Source: Albidovulum sp. (GTDB taxonomy: Bacteria; Pseudomonadota; Alphaproteobacteria; Rhodobacterales; Rhodobacteraceae). From it: a stretch of 64,000 nucleotides of DNA. Positions 8,608-16,892 of this stretch are shown here, in pieces; positions within the stretch are counted from its first letter, which is position 1; the number at the start of each line of letters is the position of its first letter. The position numbers and the translations under genes were made by a program. Below the pieces are notes generated by a model, which was given only the letters and a program-made list of their open reading frames with translations, was not told the DNA's origin and ran no database searches. Location of the stretch: the NCBI GenBank assembly GCA_030837785.1, contig JAUQYA010000055.1, positions 8,839 through 72,838 on the forward strand, in the 5' to 3' direction.

Positions 8608-10032
8608 ATGACCCTCGCCAGGAAGATCACCGTCGTTGGCGCCAGCAGGCTGGGCTGCGATTTCGCGCTGAAGGCAGCCGCCGCCGGCCACGAAGTAACG
8701 CTGATTGATGAGCATCCACAGGACATGGGCCAGATGGCCTTCGATGCCCCCTGGTTCTACGGCTCGGCAATCCCGGCAGCAGTTGCAAACGCCAATGCCG
8801 TGGCGCAATCGGTGCTGGAGGGCTCGCCCGCGCTGGCGTCCTGCTTCGAGGCCGGCATCGACGTCCGTGTCGGCACGGTGGCATGGGGTGCCTTCCAGAA
8901 CGTGCCGAACAGCCAGCATATCGGCCCCCCCAAGGTCGGCCTGGTCGATGCCGAAGGCAATGCGATGCTGGAGCATGATGCGCTGGCCGTTGCGACGGGG
9001 CATCGCGATTTCGTACCGTCGTTCCGCGGCTCTGACCTGCCGGGTGTCTTCGGCGTGAAGGCGGGTCTGGCCTGGCTGGACCTCTATCGCTGCTACGAAG
9101 GCAAGCGGACGCTGGTTCTGGGCACATCGGCCCGCGCGGTCGAATTTGCCAGGCGCGCCATGGCCGCGGGTGTCGAAATCGTCGGCATGATAGAGCCGAG
9201 CGACCGGTTCCAGGCAGGCAAGGCCGCCGCAGCCGAGATTGCCGGGCTTGGCATCCCGGTGCATTTCGCCACGACGATCCTGGGTGCCGAGGGCCGCATG
9301 GCGATAGAGGCGGCGCGGCTATGCGCTGTGGTCGGCGGCGATGAGGCCATCCTCGCCTGCGACAGCATCTGCTGTGCCATCGCGGTCCTGCCCAATATCG
9401 AACTGCCCGCCGCGATGGGCTGTCGGTTGCGCTTCGATACCGGGGCCGGGCTTTGGCTGCCCGAGACCGATGCCGCGGGACGCACCAGCCTTGACGGCGT
9501 GCTGTGGCTTTCCGACTTTGTCGCAAGCGATGTTGATGCGGCCCTGGCGGCCCTGGCGGAGCCTGCGGCGCGCGACGGCAAGACCCCGCCTGCCCCCCCG
9601 GCATTGGCGGGCACCCTGCGCACCTGGGTTGCGGCCCTGCTTGCAACGGGCGGCGGTGGCGTCACCCTGTGCAAATGCGAGGAGATCACCCGAGACGATT
9701 TTCTGGGCCTGCGCCCGCCGCCCTATCTGGGCGTCGGTCTCCGACACCCGCAATCGCCGGTCTCGACCAGCCTGGCGGGGCCCACCATCCATCAGGATCA
9801 GCTCAAGCGCCTGACCAGGGTGGGCATGGGTCATTGCCAGGGCAAACGTTGTCGCGACGAAGCGGCGATCCTGCTGTCGGTGCAGTTCGGAACCGATCTC
9901 GAAACCATCAGGCCGGGCAGTTACCGGTTTCCGGTCCGGCCCGTGGCGCTGGCGCGGATCGCGGCGGAAGAGCCGCCCGGCGAACGCTGGTCCTACTGGC
10001 TGCATGAACCTGAGTTCAAGGTCGAGGAATGA
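8608..10032 (+). CDS. HcnB/OoxA-like alpha subunit of a two-component flavin dehydrogenase, with BFD-type [2Fe-2S] domain
   Basis: A 474-residue pyridine-nucleotide-disulfide-oxidoreductase-like subunit. The C-terminus carries a bacterioferredoxin-associated [2Fe-2S] module with Cys355-x-Cys357 and Cys410-x4-Cys415, as in the alpha subunits of hydrogen cyanide synthase, octopine oxidase and D-hydroxyproline dehydrogenase. The two Rossmann glycine motifs are degenerate (VVGASRLG and VLGTSARA rather than GxGxxG), so nucleotide binding may be altered. The stop overlaps the beta-subunit start by ATGA, which points to a fixed heteromeric complex. It probably passes electrons from the beta-subunit flavin to the quinone pool. 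Confidence 0.82.
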   Translation: MTLARKITVVGASRLGCDFALKAAAAGHEVTLIDEHPQDMGQMAFDAPWFYGSAIPAAVANANAVAQSVLEGSPALASCFEAGIDVRVGTVAWGAFQNVPNSQHIGPPKVGLVDAEGNAMLEHDALAVATGHRDFVPSFRGSDLPGVFGVKAGLAWLDLYRCYEGKRTLVLGTSARAVEFARRAMAAGVEIVGMIEPSDRFQAGKAAAAEIAGLGIPVHFATTILGAEGRMAIEAARLCAVVGGDEAILACDSICCAIAVLPNIELPAAMGCRLRFDTGAGLWLPETDAAGRTSLDGVLWLSDFVASDVDAALAALAEPAARDGKTPPAPPALAGTLRTWVAALLATGGGGVTLCKCEEITRDDFLGLRPPPYLGVGLRHPQSPVSTSLAGPTIHQDQLKRLTRVGMGHCQGKRCRDEAAILLSVQFGTDLETIRPGSYRFPVRPVALARIAAEEPPGERWSYWLHEPEFKVEE

Positions 10033-11225
10033 CGATGACGGATCGCACGCACACGGGACGCTTGCCCGAAACCTATGACCTCATTGTCGTCGGCGCCGGT
10101 ATCGTCGGCCTGTCCACCGCCTGGCGCGCGGCGCGTGCCGGCGCTCGGGTGCTGGTGCTGGACAAGGGGCCGATCGCCTATGAAGCCTCGTCCCGCGCGA
10201 CCGGGTTCCTGAGCCTTTGCGGTGCCTCGCCGCTGGAGGTGCCGCTGGCCGAGGCCGCAGAGTCGCTTTGGGACCGGCTGGACGACGATCTGGGTTATCC
10301 GACGGAATGGACACGCAAGGGCCGGCTTTGGGTGGCGATCACCCCCGAGGAACTGGACGAACTGGAGGCAAGCCATGCCGCCTACCAGCGCAATATCGGC
10401 GGCTTCGAGCGCATTGACGGTCAGTCCTGCCGCGGGATGGTGCCGGCGCTGACATCTGCGGTCCTGGGCGGTATCTACACGCCACGCGCGGGCCATGCCA
10501 ATCCGCAACGGGCCTCGCAGGCCTTCGCCTGGGCCTTCCGCGATCTCGGCGGCGAAATCCGCGAATACACGCCGGTTCTGGAAATCCTGACTTCGGGAGA
10601 CAGGATCAAGGGCGTTCGCACGCCGCAGGGCGACATTCATGCCGACAGCGTCGTCCTTTGCGCCGGCGCGCATATCGCGCCCCTTCTGGCGCCACTGGGG
10701 CTGGATTTTCCGGTCGCCCCGGCCCGGCTGGATTCCATGGTGACCGCGCCGCTGCCGCCAATGTTCGAGCAGGCGCTGGTGGCCCATGGCCTTGCCGTGC
10801 GGCAAACCAAGCGCGGCAACCTGCATCTGAACGGTGGAGCGCATGAGTGGGTTGAGGCCAGCGTGGCAAACGAGGTTGCCAAGCCCACCACCCCGATCGT
10901 GCAGCAGATCGTGCGGCGACTGCTCGATCTGTTCCCGTCGCTGGGTCAGGCGCAATTGCTGCGCTCCTGGGCCGGGGTGATCGACGCAACGCCCGATCTG
11001 GTGACGCTGGTGCATGCCTTCGACACGCCGAAGGGCCTGGTCGCCGCCTCTTCCGCCGGACATGGCTTCGGCATGTCGCCCTCGCTGGGGCTGGCGCTGG
11101 CCGAACTGGCTCTGGACGGGCGGACCAACCTGCCGGTCGCCTCGCTCGGCCTCGCCCGCTTCGCGCATCTGCCGAAAGACTGGCGCCGCGTCTGGCAGTG
11201 GGAACCGGGCCGCTACAACACCTGA
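10029..11225 (+). CDS. HcnC/OoxB-like DAO-family FAD oxidoreductase (beta subunit)
   Basis: A 398-residue D-amino-acid-oxidase-fold protein with an intact N-terminal dinucleotide site (DLIVVGAGIVGLSTAW), ending in a substrate-domain region (SWAGVIDATPDLVTLV) and a second FAD contact (SAGHGFGMSPSLGLALAEL). It overlaps the alpha subunit by 4 bases. This domain catalyses C-N oxidation of amino or secondary-amino acids. The neighbours (a racemase 11 bases downstream, an amino acid importer) suggest that the substrate is a modified or D-configured amino acid, which is an inference. True cyanide synthase is unlikely because the cluster has no third small hcnA subunit. Confidence 0.85.
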   Translation: MTMTDRTHTGRLPETYDLIVVGAGIVGLSTAWRAARAGARVLVLDKGPIAYEASSRATGFLSLCGASPLEVPLAEAAESLWDRLDDDLGYPTEWTRKGRLWVAITPEELDELEASHAAYQRNIGGFERIDGQSCRGMVPALTSAVLGGIYTPRAGHANPQRASQAFAWAFRDLGGEIREYTPVLEILTSGDRIKGVRTPQGDIHADSVVLCAGAHIAPLLAPLGLDFPVAPARLDSMVTAPLPPMFEQALVAHGLAVRQTKRGNLHLNGGAHEWVEASVANEVAKPTTPIVQQIVRRLLDLFPSLGQAQLLRSWAGVIDATPDLVTLVHAFDTPKGLVAASSAGHGFGMSPSLGLALAELALDGRTNLPVASLGLARFAHLPKDWRRVWQWEPGRYNT

Positions 11226-11236
11226 CAGGAGCCACC

Positions 11237-12019
11237 ATGCGCCGCATCAACTTCATCAACCCGTTCGGATCGACCGCCTATGACGCGATCATCGCCAAGA
11301 CCCTGACGCATTACTGCGCCGAGGGGACAGCGATGGACGTGACGCATCTGTCGAACTGCCCGCCCGACATCGACTTCTTCTATTCCAAGCACATGATCGA
11401 GCAATCGCTTTTCGAAGAAGTCATGCGCTCAGGGGAAGCTGGCTATGACGCGGTGATCATCGGCTGCCTTTACGACCCCGGCCTGCGGGTTGCGCGGGAA
11501 CTGGTGGATATTCCGGTGATCGGACCCTTGGAGGCGTCGTTCCAGATGGCGGCGAACTTCGGCCATTCGACCATGGTGCTGACCGACCACCGCAAGGCGG
11601 TTCCCTACATCTACGACTACGCCCGGCTGAACGCACAGGGCGCGACCATGCGCGGCGTCGATGCGATAGACTGGTATGTCAAGGACATGATCCATGATCG
11701 GGGCGCCGTGGCCCGCGATGTCGTCACCCGCTCGCAGGAGGCGGCGGCGAAGTTCGGGGCGGAAACCGTGATCATGGGCTGCACCATCATCGCGGCCATC
11801 TATCAGGAATACCTGATGGACGGGGGCGAGCCTTCGCCGGTGCCGATCCTGAACCCCAACCTTCTGGCGCTGAAGATGGCCGAGGGGCTGGCCGACCTGC
11901 ACCGAAAGGGAGGCTACTTCCTTGCCCGCAGCGGGTTCTACATGAAGCCCACGGGGCATTTCGAGGACGAGTTCCGCCGCGCGCGCAAGGTCTGGAACGC
12001 CAGCAAGCCGGAGTTCTGA
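11237..12019 (+). CDS. Aspartate/glutamate (hydantoin) racemase family protein, copy 1
   Basis: A 260-residue Asp/Glu/hydantoin racemase-fold protein. The two catalytic cysteine loops are present: GCLYDPG in the N-terminal half and GCTIIAA in the C-terminal half. The start is MRRINFINPFG, as in HyuE-like members. It lies 11 bases after the beta oxidoreductase subunit, so it is probably the third step gene of that operon. It is closely paralogous to the gene at 25556-26359. Members racemise amino acids or hydantoins or isomerise maleate-like acids; which one applies here is not decidable from sequence. Confidence 0.85.
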   Translation: MRRINFINPFGSTAYDAIIAKTLTHYCAEGTAMDVTHLSNCPPDIDFFYSKHMIEQSLFEEVMRSGEAGYDAVIIGCLYDPGLRVARELVDIPVIGPLEASFQMAANFGHSTMVLTDHRKAVPYIYDYARLNAQGATMRGVDAIDWYVKDMIHDRGAVARDVVTRSQEAAAKFGAETVIMGCTIIAAIYQEYLMDGGEPSPVPILNPNLLALKMAEGLADLHRKGGYFLARSGFYMKPTGHFEDEFRRARKVWNASKPEF

Positions 12020-12028
12020 TCGCCCGGA

Positions 12029-12484
12029 TCAGCCCGTTCCGCGGCGGCGATAGAGATTGGCAAGGCGGGCGGTGAACAGCTCCGGCCCGCCTTCTTCCAC
12101 CAGATCGGTCTGCCAGCGAACGACGCCATGCTCCGGTCGGCTGGCCGAGGGGCGCAGGTCCAGCACCGTGAAGACCGCGCGGATCGTGGCGCCGGGCAAG
12201 AGCGGGTGCAGGAAGCGCATCCCGTCAAGGCCGAGGCCGATCTCGGCATGTCCGGTCAGCACGTTGCTGTCGAACCCCAGCCGCATCATCAGCGCGTGCA
12301 TGTGAACGCCGCTGGCCACCAGCTGCCCGAAAGCGCTGGCCTTCGCCAGATCGGCGTCGATGTGGAAGGGCTGCGGATCCCAGTCGCGGGCGAAGGCGAT
12401 GATCTCGTCGCGCTCCACCCTGCGCGGGGCGCTGCTGACGCGATAGCCCGGATATAGGTCGTCGAACCAGGGCTGGCCGGTCAT
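12029..12484 (-). CDS. MaoC-like (R)-specific enoyl-CoA hydratase/dehydratase, copy 1
   Basis: A 151-residue single-hotdog MaoC protein. The hydratase signature ARDWDPQPFHIDADLAKASAFG carries the catalytic Asp and His (D...H in DPQPFHID). VASGVHMHALMMRL and a LRFLHPLLPGATIRA strand follow. The stop overlaps nothing; it lies convergent to the racemase with 9 bases between. The start at 12484 overlaps the thioesterase stop by ATGA, so the two are translationally coupled. The likely role is hydration of an enoyl-CoA intermediate in the island's degradation route. Confidence 0.85.
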   Translation of the reverse strand: MTGQPWFDDLYPGYRVSSAPRRVERDEIIAFARDWDPQPFHIDADLAKASAFGQLVASGVHMHALMMRLGFDSNVLTGHAEIGLGLDGMRFLHPLLPGATIRAVFTVLDLRPSASRPEHGVVRWQTDLVEEGGPELFTARLANLYRRRGTG

Positions 12485-12957
12485 GCGCGGACCGGACGGC
12501 TGACGGCAAGCGGGCGCTTCAGCACCGAACCCACGCCTTCCGGCAAGGCATCGGCGGCCTGTTGCGCGAAGATTTCCGCAATGCAGGCCTGCATCGCCGC
12601 GGGCACCTCGGCCACCGAGCCGTGGCAAACATGGATCGCCAGATGCTCGCCCGTCGCCAGCAGCTTGCCCACGCCATCGAACAGGCGATGCAGCAGGTGC
12701 AGGCGCTTCGCATCATGGGCGAGGATTTCGGTCTCGGTCCAGAGCGGGGTGCCGACCCGGCACTCGGCGACATGGCGGATATGAGTCTCAAGCGTATAGA
12801 ACGCGCCTTCGGCCGCGGCGCGCGGATCGACGCCGATCCGTTCATAGAGCGCGTCCGAGCTTTCGCCGAAGGCCTGAAGGTAGCGATGCTCGGTCATGTG
12901 GCCGTTGTAGTCGAGCCATTCCGGCAGCACCCTGCCCTGCCAGAGTTGTAACGGCAT
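12481..12957 (-). CDS. Hotdog-fold acyl-CoA thioesterase (betainyl-CoA thioesterase-like)
   Basis: A 158-residue 4HBT-type thioesterase, with WLDYNGHMTEHRYLQAFGES as the catalytic loop (Asp-x-Asn-x-His) and TLETHIRHVAECRVG as the central strand. This resembles the thioesterases of carnitine/betainyl-CoA metabolism (CdhB) and the thioesterase domain fused to some L-carnitine dehydrogenases. The start at 12957 was preferred over the longer 12999. It is coupled to the MaoC gene by a 4-base overlap and sits downstream of the ABC importer operon beyond a strong hairpin. It would release a free acid from a CoA thioester. Confidence 0.8.
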   Translation of the reverse strand: MPLQLWQGRVLPEWLDYNGHMTEHRYLQAFGESSDALYERIGVDPRAAAEGAFYTLETHIRHVAECRVGTPLWTETEILAHDAKRLHLLHRLFDGVGKLLATGEHLAIHVCHGSVAEVPAAMQACIAEIFAQQAADALPEGVGSVLKRPLAVSRPVRA

Positions 12958-12980
12958 AGCGCCTCCGTCTGCCCGGAAGA

Positions 12981-13006
12981 CCCCTGGGTGCCGACGCACC
13001 CAGGGG
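12981..13006 (-). terminator. Strong GC-rich hairpin between importer operon and thioesterase/MaoC genes
   Basis: CCCCTGGGTG pairs perfectly with CACCCAGGGG over 10 bp (11 with the next C-G), leaving a loop of four. It lies 9 bases beyond the stop of the solute-binding protein and 24 bases before the thioesterase start. The minus-strand continuation is TCTTCCGG, so there is only a short T run. It could be a weak terminator, or a processing element that raises the binding-protein mRNA over the distal genes. Confidence 0.6.
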
Positions 13007-13014
13007 GAAACGCA

Positions 13015-13830
13015 TTACTCGACCAGCCAGGGCTCGCCGGTCTCGGCCACGCGGGGATCGTAGCCCGCATCGACGATGGCCTTCTGGATCGCACCCTCGG
13101 CCGTCAGCCGCGCGACCGTGGCGTCGATCGCCGCGCCGAGCGAGTCATTGCCCTTGGTGTAGAGGAACCCGGCCTGCGGCGCCTTGACCGAGGCCGAGAT
13201 GCGCTCGTCCGGCTGGGCGAGCTTGATCTGGATGCCTTCGTAGGCCCCCGCAGTCTTCTGCGCATAGGCGGCATAGTTGTAACCGTCCGCCGCCACGTCG
13301 ATGCGCCCGGCCGCCAGATCCTGCGCCAGCGCGACGGCGTTCGGATAGAGCGAGAGGTTGTCGCCCAGCAGCGCCTGCATCTGCTCGACCCAGAGGTAGC
13401 CGGTCACCGTGCCGACCTTCTTGCCGACCATGCCCTCGATCGTGTCGGTGCCGTCCTTGGACAGGATGCCCATCGGGTCCAGGTAGGTCGGCGCGCCGAT
13501 GCCCAGAACCTCGGCGCGCTTCGCCGTGCGATTCCAGCTGCCGATGGCGATATCGGCCTTGCCGGCGATCACCGCCTGCACGGTCGCCGCCGGGTCCATC
13601 ACCGCCGGAACGAACTCGAGGCAGTTGTCCTTGGCCACCGTCTCGGCGATGGAAGGGTCGACGCCGCTGACGCTGCCGTCGGCGGCGACGATGTTGAAGG
13701 GCGGGTAGTCGTAGATGGCCACCGTCAGCTTGCCCGGCTCGATGGTGGCGACCGGGTTGGCGCAATCCTGCGCCAGGGCGGGCACCAGGCCCAGGGCGAG
13801 GAAGGCAGTCGAAATCAGGAATTTCTTCAT
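13015..13830 (-). CDS. Polar amino acid ABC transporter, periplasmic solute-binding protein
   Basis: A 271-residue family 3 extracellular solute-binding protein. The Sec signal peptide MKKFLISTAFLALGLVPALA is cleaved before QDC. The body has KLTVAIYDYPPFN, ADIAIGSWNRTAKRAE (the amino-acid-binding region, where PAAT proteins usually read D...MT.T..R) and GTVTGYLW. The missing canonical TxxR pattern means the ligand may not be an ordinary amino acid. It is the last gene of an importer operon (ATPase-permease-permease-binding protein, reading on the minus strand). The start at 13830 fits the signal peptide exactly. Confidence 0.9.
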   Translation of the reverse strand: MKKFLISTAFLALGLVPALAQDCANPVATIEPGKLTVAIYDYPPFNIVAADGSVSGVDPSIAETVAKDNCLEFVPAVMDPAATVQAVIAGKADIAIGSWNRTAKRAEVLGIGAPTYLDPMGILSKDGTDTIEGMVGKKVGTVTGYLWVEQMQALLGDNLSLYPNAVALAQDLAAGRIDVAADGYNYAAYAQKTAGAYEGIQIKLAQPDERISASVKAPQAGFLYTKGNDSLGAAIDATVARLTAEGAIQKAIVDAGYDPRVAETGEPWLVE

Positions 13831-13862
13831 GGGGCGTGATCCTCTCTGTTGGTATTGGTTGG

Positions 13863-14522
13863 TCAGGCGGTGTGGCGGCCGAGCCGCCGTTCTATCACCG
13901 CGACCAGCATGGTCGCGGGAATGCAGATCGCCGCGTAAAGCAGTGCGGCCAGCATCAGGATTTCCATGTAACGGAAGCTCATCGTGCCAATCTGGTAGGC
14001 CCGCGACAGCAGTTCCGGCAGCGCGATGGTGAAGCATAGCGAAGTCGCCTGAAGCATCAGGATGGCGAAGCCCAGCAGCGCGGGCGCAGCGACCCGCATC
14101 CCCTGCGGCACGATGACGAAGCGCAACTCGTCCAGCCGCGAAAGGCCAAGCGCGGTGGCCGCCTCTTGCTGGCCGTGGGCCACGGCCTGAAGCCCGGCCC
14201 GGATGATCTCGCTGGTATAGGCGCAGGTCGTCCAGGACAGCGCGGCGATGGCGGCCAGCATCGCGCTGAGCTGGATGCCCGCGGAAGGCAGGCCGAAATA
14301 GGCGAATTGCAGCAGGATCAGCGCCGGAGCGCCGCGCCCGACCTCGACCACGGCCAGCGCGGGCAGGCGGACCAGCCGCGAGGGCGACTGCACGGCAAGG
14401 GCCGCAATCAGGCCGAGCGGGATGCCGATGGCCAGAGACGCGCCGGTTACCTCCAGACTGACGAGCATCCCGCGCAGGAGAGATGGCAACTGCGTGGCCC
14501 AGAAGGAAAAAAGTTCGCTCAT
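13863..14522 (-). CDS. Polar amino acid ABC transporter, permease 2 (HisM/GlnP type)
   Basis: A 219-residue integral membrane protein with five predicted helices. The EAA loop for ATPase contact is at about 125-145 (GQQEAATALGLSRLDELRFVIVPQ, shortened family form). AYTSEIIRAGLQAV is also typical of the His/Glu/Gln/Arg permease family. It overlaps the upstream permease by 4 bases, so the two form a heterodimeric channel. It is followed after 32 bases by the solute-binding protein. Confidence 0.9.
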   Translation of the reverse strand: MSELFSFWATQLPSLLRGMLVSLEVTGASLAIGIPLGLIAALAVQSPSRLVRLPALAVVEVGRGAPALILLQFAYFGLPSAGIQLSAMLAAIAALSWTTCAYTSEIIRAGLQAVAHGQQEAATALGLSRLDELRFVIVPQGMRVAAPALLGFAILMLQATSLCFTIALPELLSRAYQIGTMSFRYMEILMLAALLYAAICIPATMLVAVIERRLGRHTA

Positions 14523-15166
14523 TGCGCCACCCTCGCCCGAAGCCGCGCATCCGCCAGCCGGGCCAGTGCGGCCAGCGGCAGGCTGATCAGGATGTAAAGC
14601 GCGCCGGCAAAGGCGAAGATCGCCAGCGCGTCGTTGAATTGCTTGCGGGACAGGAAATTCGCCAGATAGGTGATCTCGGCCACGCCGATGGTCGAGACGA
14701 TGGCGGAATCCTTCAAGAGGCCGATGATATAGGTCGCAGCCGAAGGCAGGGTGACGCGGAAGACCTGCGGCACGATCACGTCAACCAGCTCGGAGCGGAT
14801 CGGCAGGCCGAGGGCATGGGCGGCATCCCATTGGCCGGGATGGATGCTGCGCAGCGCGCCGCGGTAGATTTCCGCCATGTTCGCCGCGGTGATCAGGCCA
14901 AGGGCGACGATGGCCGCCTGCACCGCGCCGACCTTCAGATAGCCTGAACCCACACCGAAATAGAGCAGGAACAGCCAGACGATCGGCGGGATCGAGCGCA
15001 GCGCCACGATCAGCGACACCGCCAGCCCATGCAAAAGCCGCGACCGCGACAGGTGCATCGCACACAGCGGCACGCCCAGCGCCGCGCCCAGAAGGAACGC
15101 CCCCGCCGTCACGGCCAGAGTCCAGGGAATGCCCCAGGCAATCAGTTCAAGCCCTTGCCAGCTCAT
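14519..15166 (-). CDS. Polar amino acid ABC transporter, permease 1
   Basis: A 215-residue membrane protein with the same fold as the next permease: NMAEIYRGALRSIHPGQW and AAHALGLPIRSELVDVIVPQ form the EAA coupling loop. GIPWTLAVTAGAFLLGAALG is the first helix. Both its start (with the ATPase) and its stop (with permease 2) overlap neighbours by ATGA, which indicates strict translational coupling. It forms half of the import channel for the island's substrate. Confidence 0.9.
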   Translation of the reverse strand: MSWQGLELIAWGIPWTLAVTAGAFLLGAALGVPLCAMHLSRSRLLHGLAVSLIVALRSIPPIVWLFLLYFGVGSGYLKVGAVQAAIVALGLITAANMAEIYRGALRSIHPGQWDAAHALGLPIRSELVDVIVPQVFRVTLPSAATYIIGLLKDSAIVSTIGVAEITYLANFLSRKQFNDALAIFAFAGALYILISLPLAALARLADARLRARVAQ

Positions 15167-15930
15167 CTGTTCATTACCGCGTGAAGGAATTTCTGTGCGC
15201 GCGGCGTCTGCGGGTTGCGCATGACCTGACTGCTCGTCCCCTCTTCCAGGATCTTGCCGTCAGCCATCAGGATCACCCGGTCCGAGACGGTTTCGGCGAA
15301 GTGCATCTCATGGGTGACCACAATCATCGACATGCCGCCCTCGGCCAGTTCCTGCATCACCGCAAGCACCTCAAGCCCGATCTCCGGGTCCAGCGCCGAA
15401 GTCGGCTCGTCGAACAGCATCACCTCGGGGTCCATCGCGAGCGCGCGGGCAATGGCGATCCGCTGCTGCTGGCCGCCCGAGCAGCGGGCAGGAAACTGGT
15501 CCGCCTTCGCCGCCAGTCCGACCCGCTCCAGCAGGGCGCGCGAGCGCTCGTCCGCCTCGGTCCGGCTGCGGCCCAGCACCCGCTGCTGCGGCAGGCTGAC
15601 GTTGCGCAGGACCGACATGTGCGGAAACAGGTTGAACGACTGGAACACCATGCCGGCCTTGCGCCGCAGCTCGTTCAGGTCGCGTCGGGCCAGCGGGGCA
15701 TTGGCGTTGATCCGGGTGCCACAGATGTCGATCCGGCCCTCGTTATGCCGCTCAAGCTGGTTCAGACAGCGCAAGAGCGTGCTTTTCCCCGATCCGCTGG
15801 GGCCGATGATCGCCAGCACTTCGCCGGCGGCCATGCTGAGGCTCACGTCGTCCAGCACCTTGTGGGTTCCGAAGAACTTCCCCAGACCGCTGACATCGAC
15901 AATCGTTTTTGCACCCGCCTGACGAACCAT
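15163..15930 (-). CDS. Polar amino acid ABC transporter, ATP-binding protein (GlnQ type)
   Basis: A 255-residue ATPase: Walker A GPSGSGKST, Q-loop VFQSFNLFPHMSV, Walker B VMLFDEPTSALDPE and switch His (VVTHEMHFAE). The ABC signature reads CSGGQQQR instead of LSGGQ, a tolerated variant. It is the first gene of the importer operon on the minus strand. Its upstream region contains a degenerate copy of the island's operator-like motif at 16007-16024. Confidence 0.93.
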   Translation of the reverse strand: MVRQAGAKTIVDVSGLGKFFGTHKVLDDVSLSMAAGEVLAIIGPSGSGKSTLLRCLNQLERHNEGRIDICGTRINANAPLARRDLNELRRKAGMVFQSFNLFPHMSVLRNVSLPQQRVLGRSRTEADERSRALLERVGLAAKADQFPARCSGGQQQRIAIARALAMDPEVMLFDEPTSALDPEIGLEVLAVMQELAEGGMSMIVVTHEMHFAETVSDRVILMADGKILEEGTSSQVMRNPQTPRAQKFLHAVMNR

Positions 15931-16006
15931 TCCCGGATCTGATCCCCTGCTGCGGCCCGGCGCACCCAGCGATGGGCCGAGCGCCGATTCCGTAAATCTT
16001 ACCCAA

Positions 16007-16024
16007 GAGTATAAATACTGACCA
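16007..16024 (-). promoter_or_regulatory. Degenerate operator-like motif, site B (upstream of importer operon)
   Basis: On the minus strand it reads TGGTCA, six bases, then ATACTC, resembling the TAGWCA-N7-CTACTCA motif of sites A and D. It is 76 bases upstream of the ATPase start at 15930. It also contains the small palindrome AGTATAAATACT. The spacing differs by one, so this site is weaker evidence than the other three. The rest of 15931-16183 shows no gene. Confidence 0.3.
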
Positions 16025-16183
16025 TTCGATCTGTAAAGTGCTCATTTGGTTTTTCTGTGCGGCTGGGCGAATGCAGTGCAAAAGAAAAAGCAGGATCCGG
16101 AGAACCGAGCCCTGCATCACGACCCGACACCGGGGAGCGCCCGGTCGGTTCAGCCGCCCGGGCCACGCCCCCCGCGCGGACGC

Positions 16184-16678
16184 TCAGCCCTGCGGCGTCG
16201 AATGGAACATCACCTTCCATTCGCCCTGCTGGCACGCCTCGCCGTTCTGGTTGCGCACCTCGACCCAGAAGTTGACGATGCCCCGCGCCGGGTTCTTGGT
16301 CGGGCGCACGGCGTCGACGCGCTGGAAGACATGGATCGTGTCGCCGATCTTGACCGGAGCCTTCAGGTCCCAGGTCATCCCAAGGAAGGCGATGGCGGTG
16401 CCTTCCTTCAGGCCCAGCCGGAACTCCAGCCCCGTCGCGATGGCAAAGACCGCCGGCCCGTGCAGGATGCGGGTGCCGAAGGGCGTGCGTTTCGCGAATT
16501 CCTCGTCGGTGTGGACGGGGTTATAGTCGCCGGTCATGCCTGCGAACATAACGATATCCGCCTCGGCGATCGTCCGGCGCGGGGTGGTCCAGCTTTGCCC
16601 CACCTCGAACTCGTCGAAGAAGAGCGCGTTAGGCCCGACGCCCAGCGCCGCGCGATCAACTGACTTGCCACCGTCCAT
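16184..16678 (-). CDS. MaoC-like dehydratase, copy 2
   Basis: A 164-residue hotdog hydratase. MFAGMTGDYNPVHTDEEFAKRTPFG carries the Asp-x4-His catalytic pair (GDYNPVH), followed by ILHGPAVFAIATGL. A second strand set ends in VRNQNGEACQQGEWKVMF. It differs from copy 1 and is transcribed alone on the minus strand, divergent from the tetR gene, with an operator-like site between. It is a likely hydration step in the CoA pathway of the island. There is a 253-base gap after it, before the ABC operon. Confidence 0.87.
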   Translation of the reverse strand: MDGGKSVDRAALGVGPNALFFDEFEVGQSWTTPRRTIAEADIVMFAGMTGDYNPVHTDEEFAKRTPFGTRILHGPAVFAIATGLEFRLGLKEGTAIAFLGMTWDLKAPVKIGDTIHVFQRVDAVRPTKNPARGIVNFWVEVRNQNGEACQQGEWKVMFHSTPQG

Positions 16679-16734
16679 TTGGTCTCTCCATTGGCTTGTG
16701 CGGGCGCGCGTACCTTTTGTGCCACCCTGAATAC

Positions 16735-16756
16735 TGAGTAGAATATTTTTTGACTA
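16735..16756 (-). promoter_or_regulatory. Shared operator-like motif, site C (maoC-tetR divergent region)
   Basis: On the minus strand the sequence is TAGTCA, nine bases, CTACTCA, then GTATTC. The flanks (CCTAATAGTCA; CTACTCAGTAT) match sites A and D closely. The embedded TACTNAGTA is a small palindrome (16732-16740). It lies 57 bases before the MaoC start (minus) and about 137 bases before the TetR start (plus). It is a good candidate operator for the adjacent TetR protein. Confidence 0.5.
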
Positions 16757-16892
16757 TTAGGTTAGTTTCGTCAAGTGAATTCTGCCACCTGCACACGAAA
16801 TCCGCCGCGATATTGACTCTGCGGTCGGATTCTTCGTACCACAGGCAACGAAAACTGACGGAGGACCGGCGCCCGCCGGCACTGGGAGTGGC

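Noticed and set aside
8608..11225. Hydrogen cyanide synthase
   Set aside because: Only B- and C-like subunits occur, with no HcnA; the family also includes octopine and D-hydroxyproline dehydrogenases, which suit the catabolic context better.
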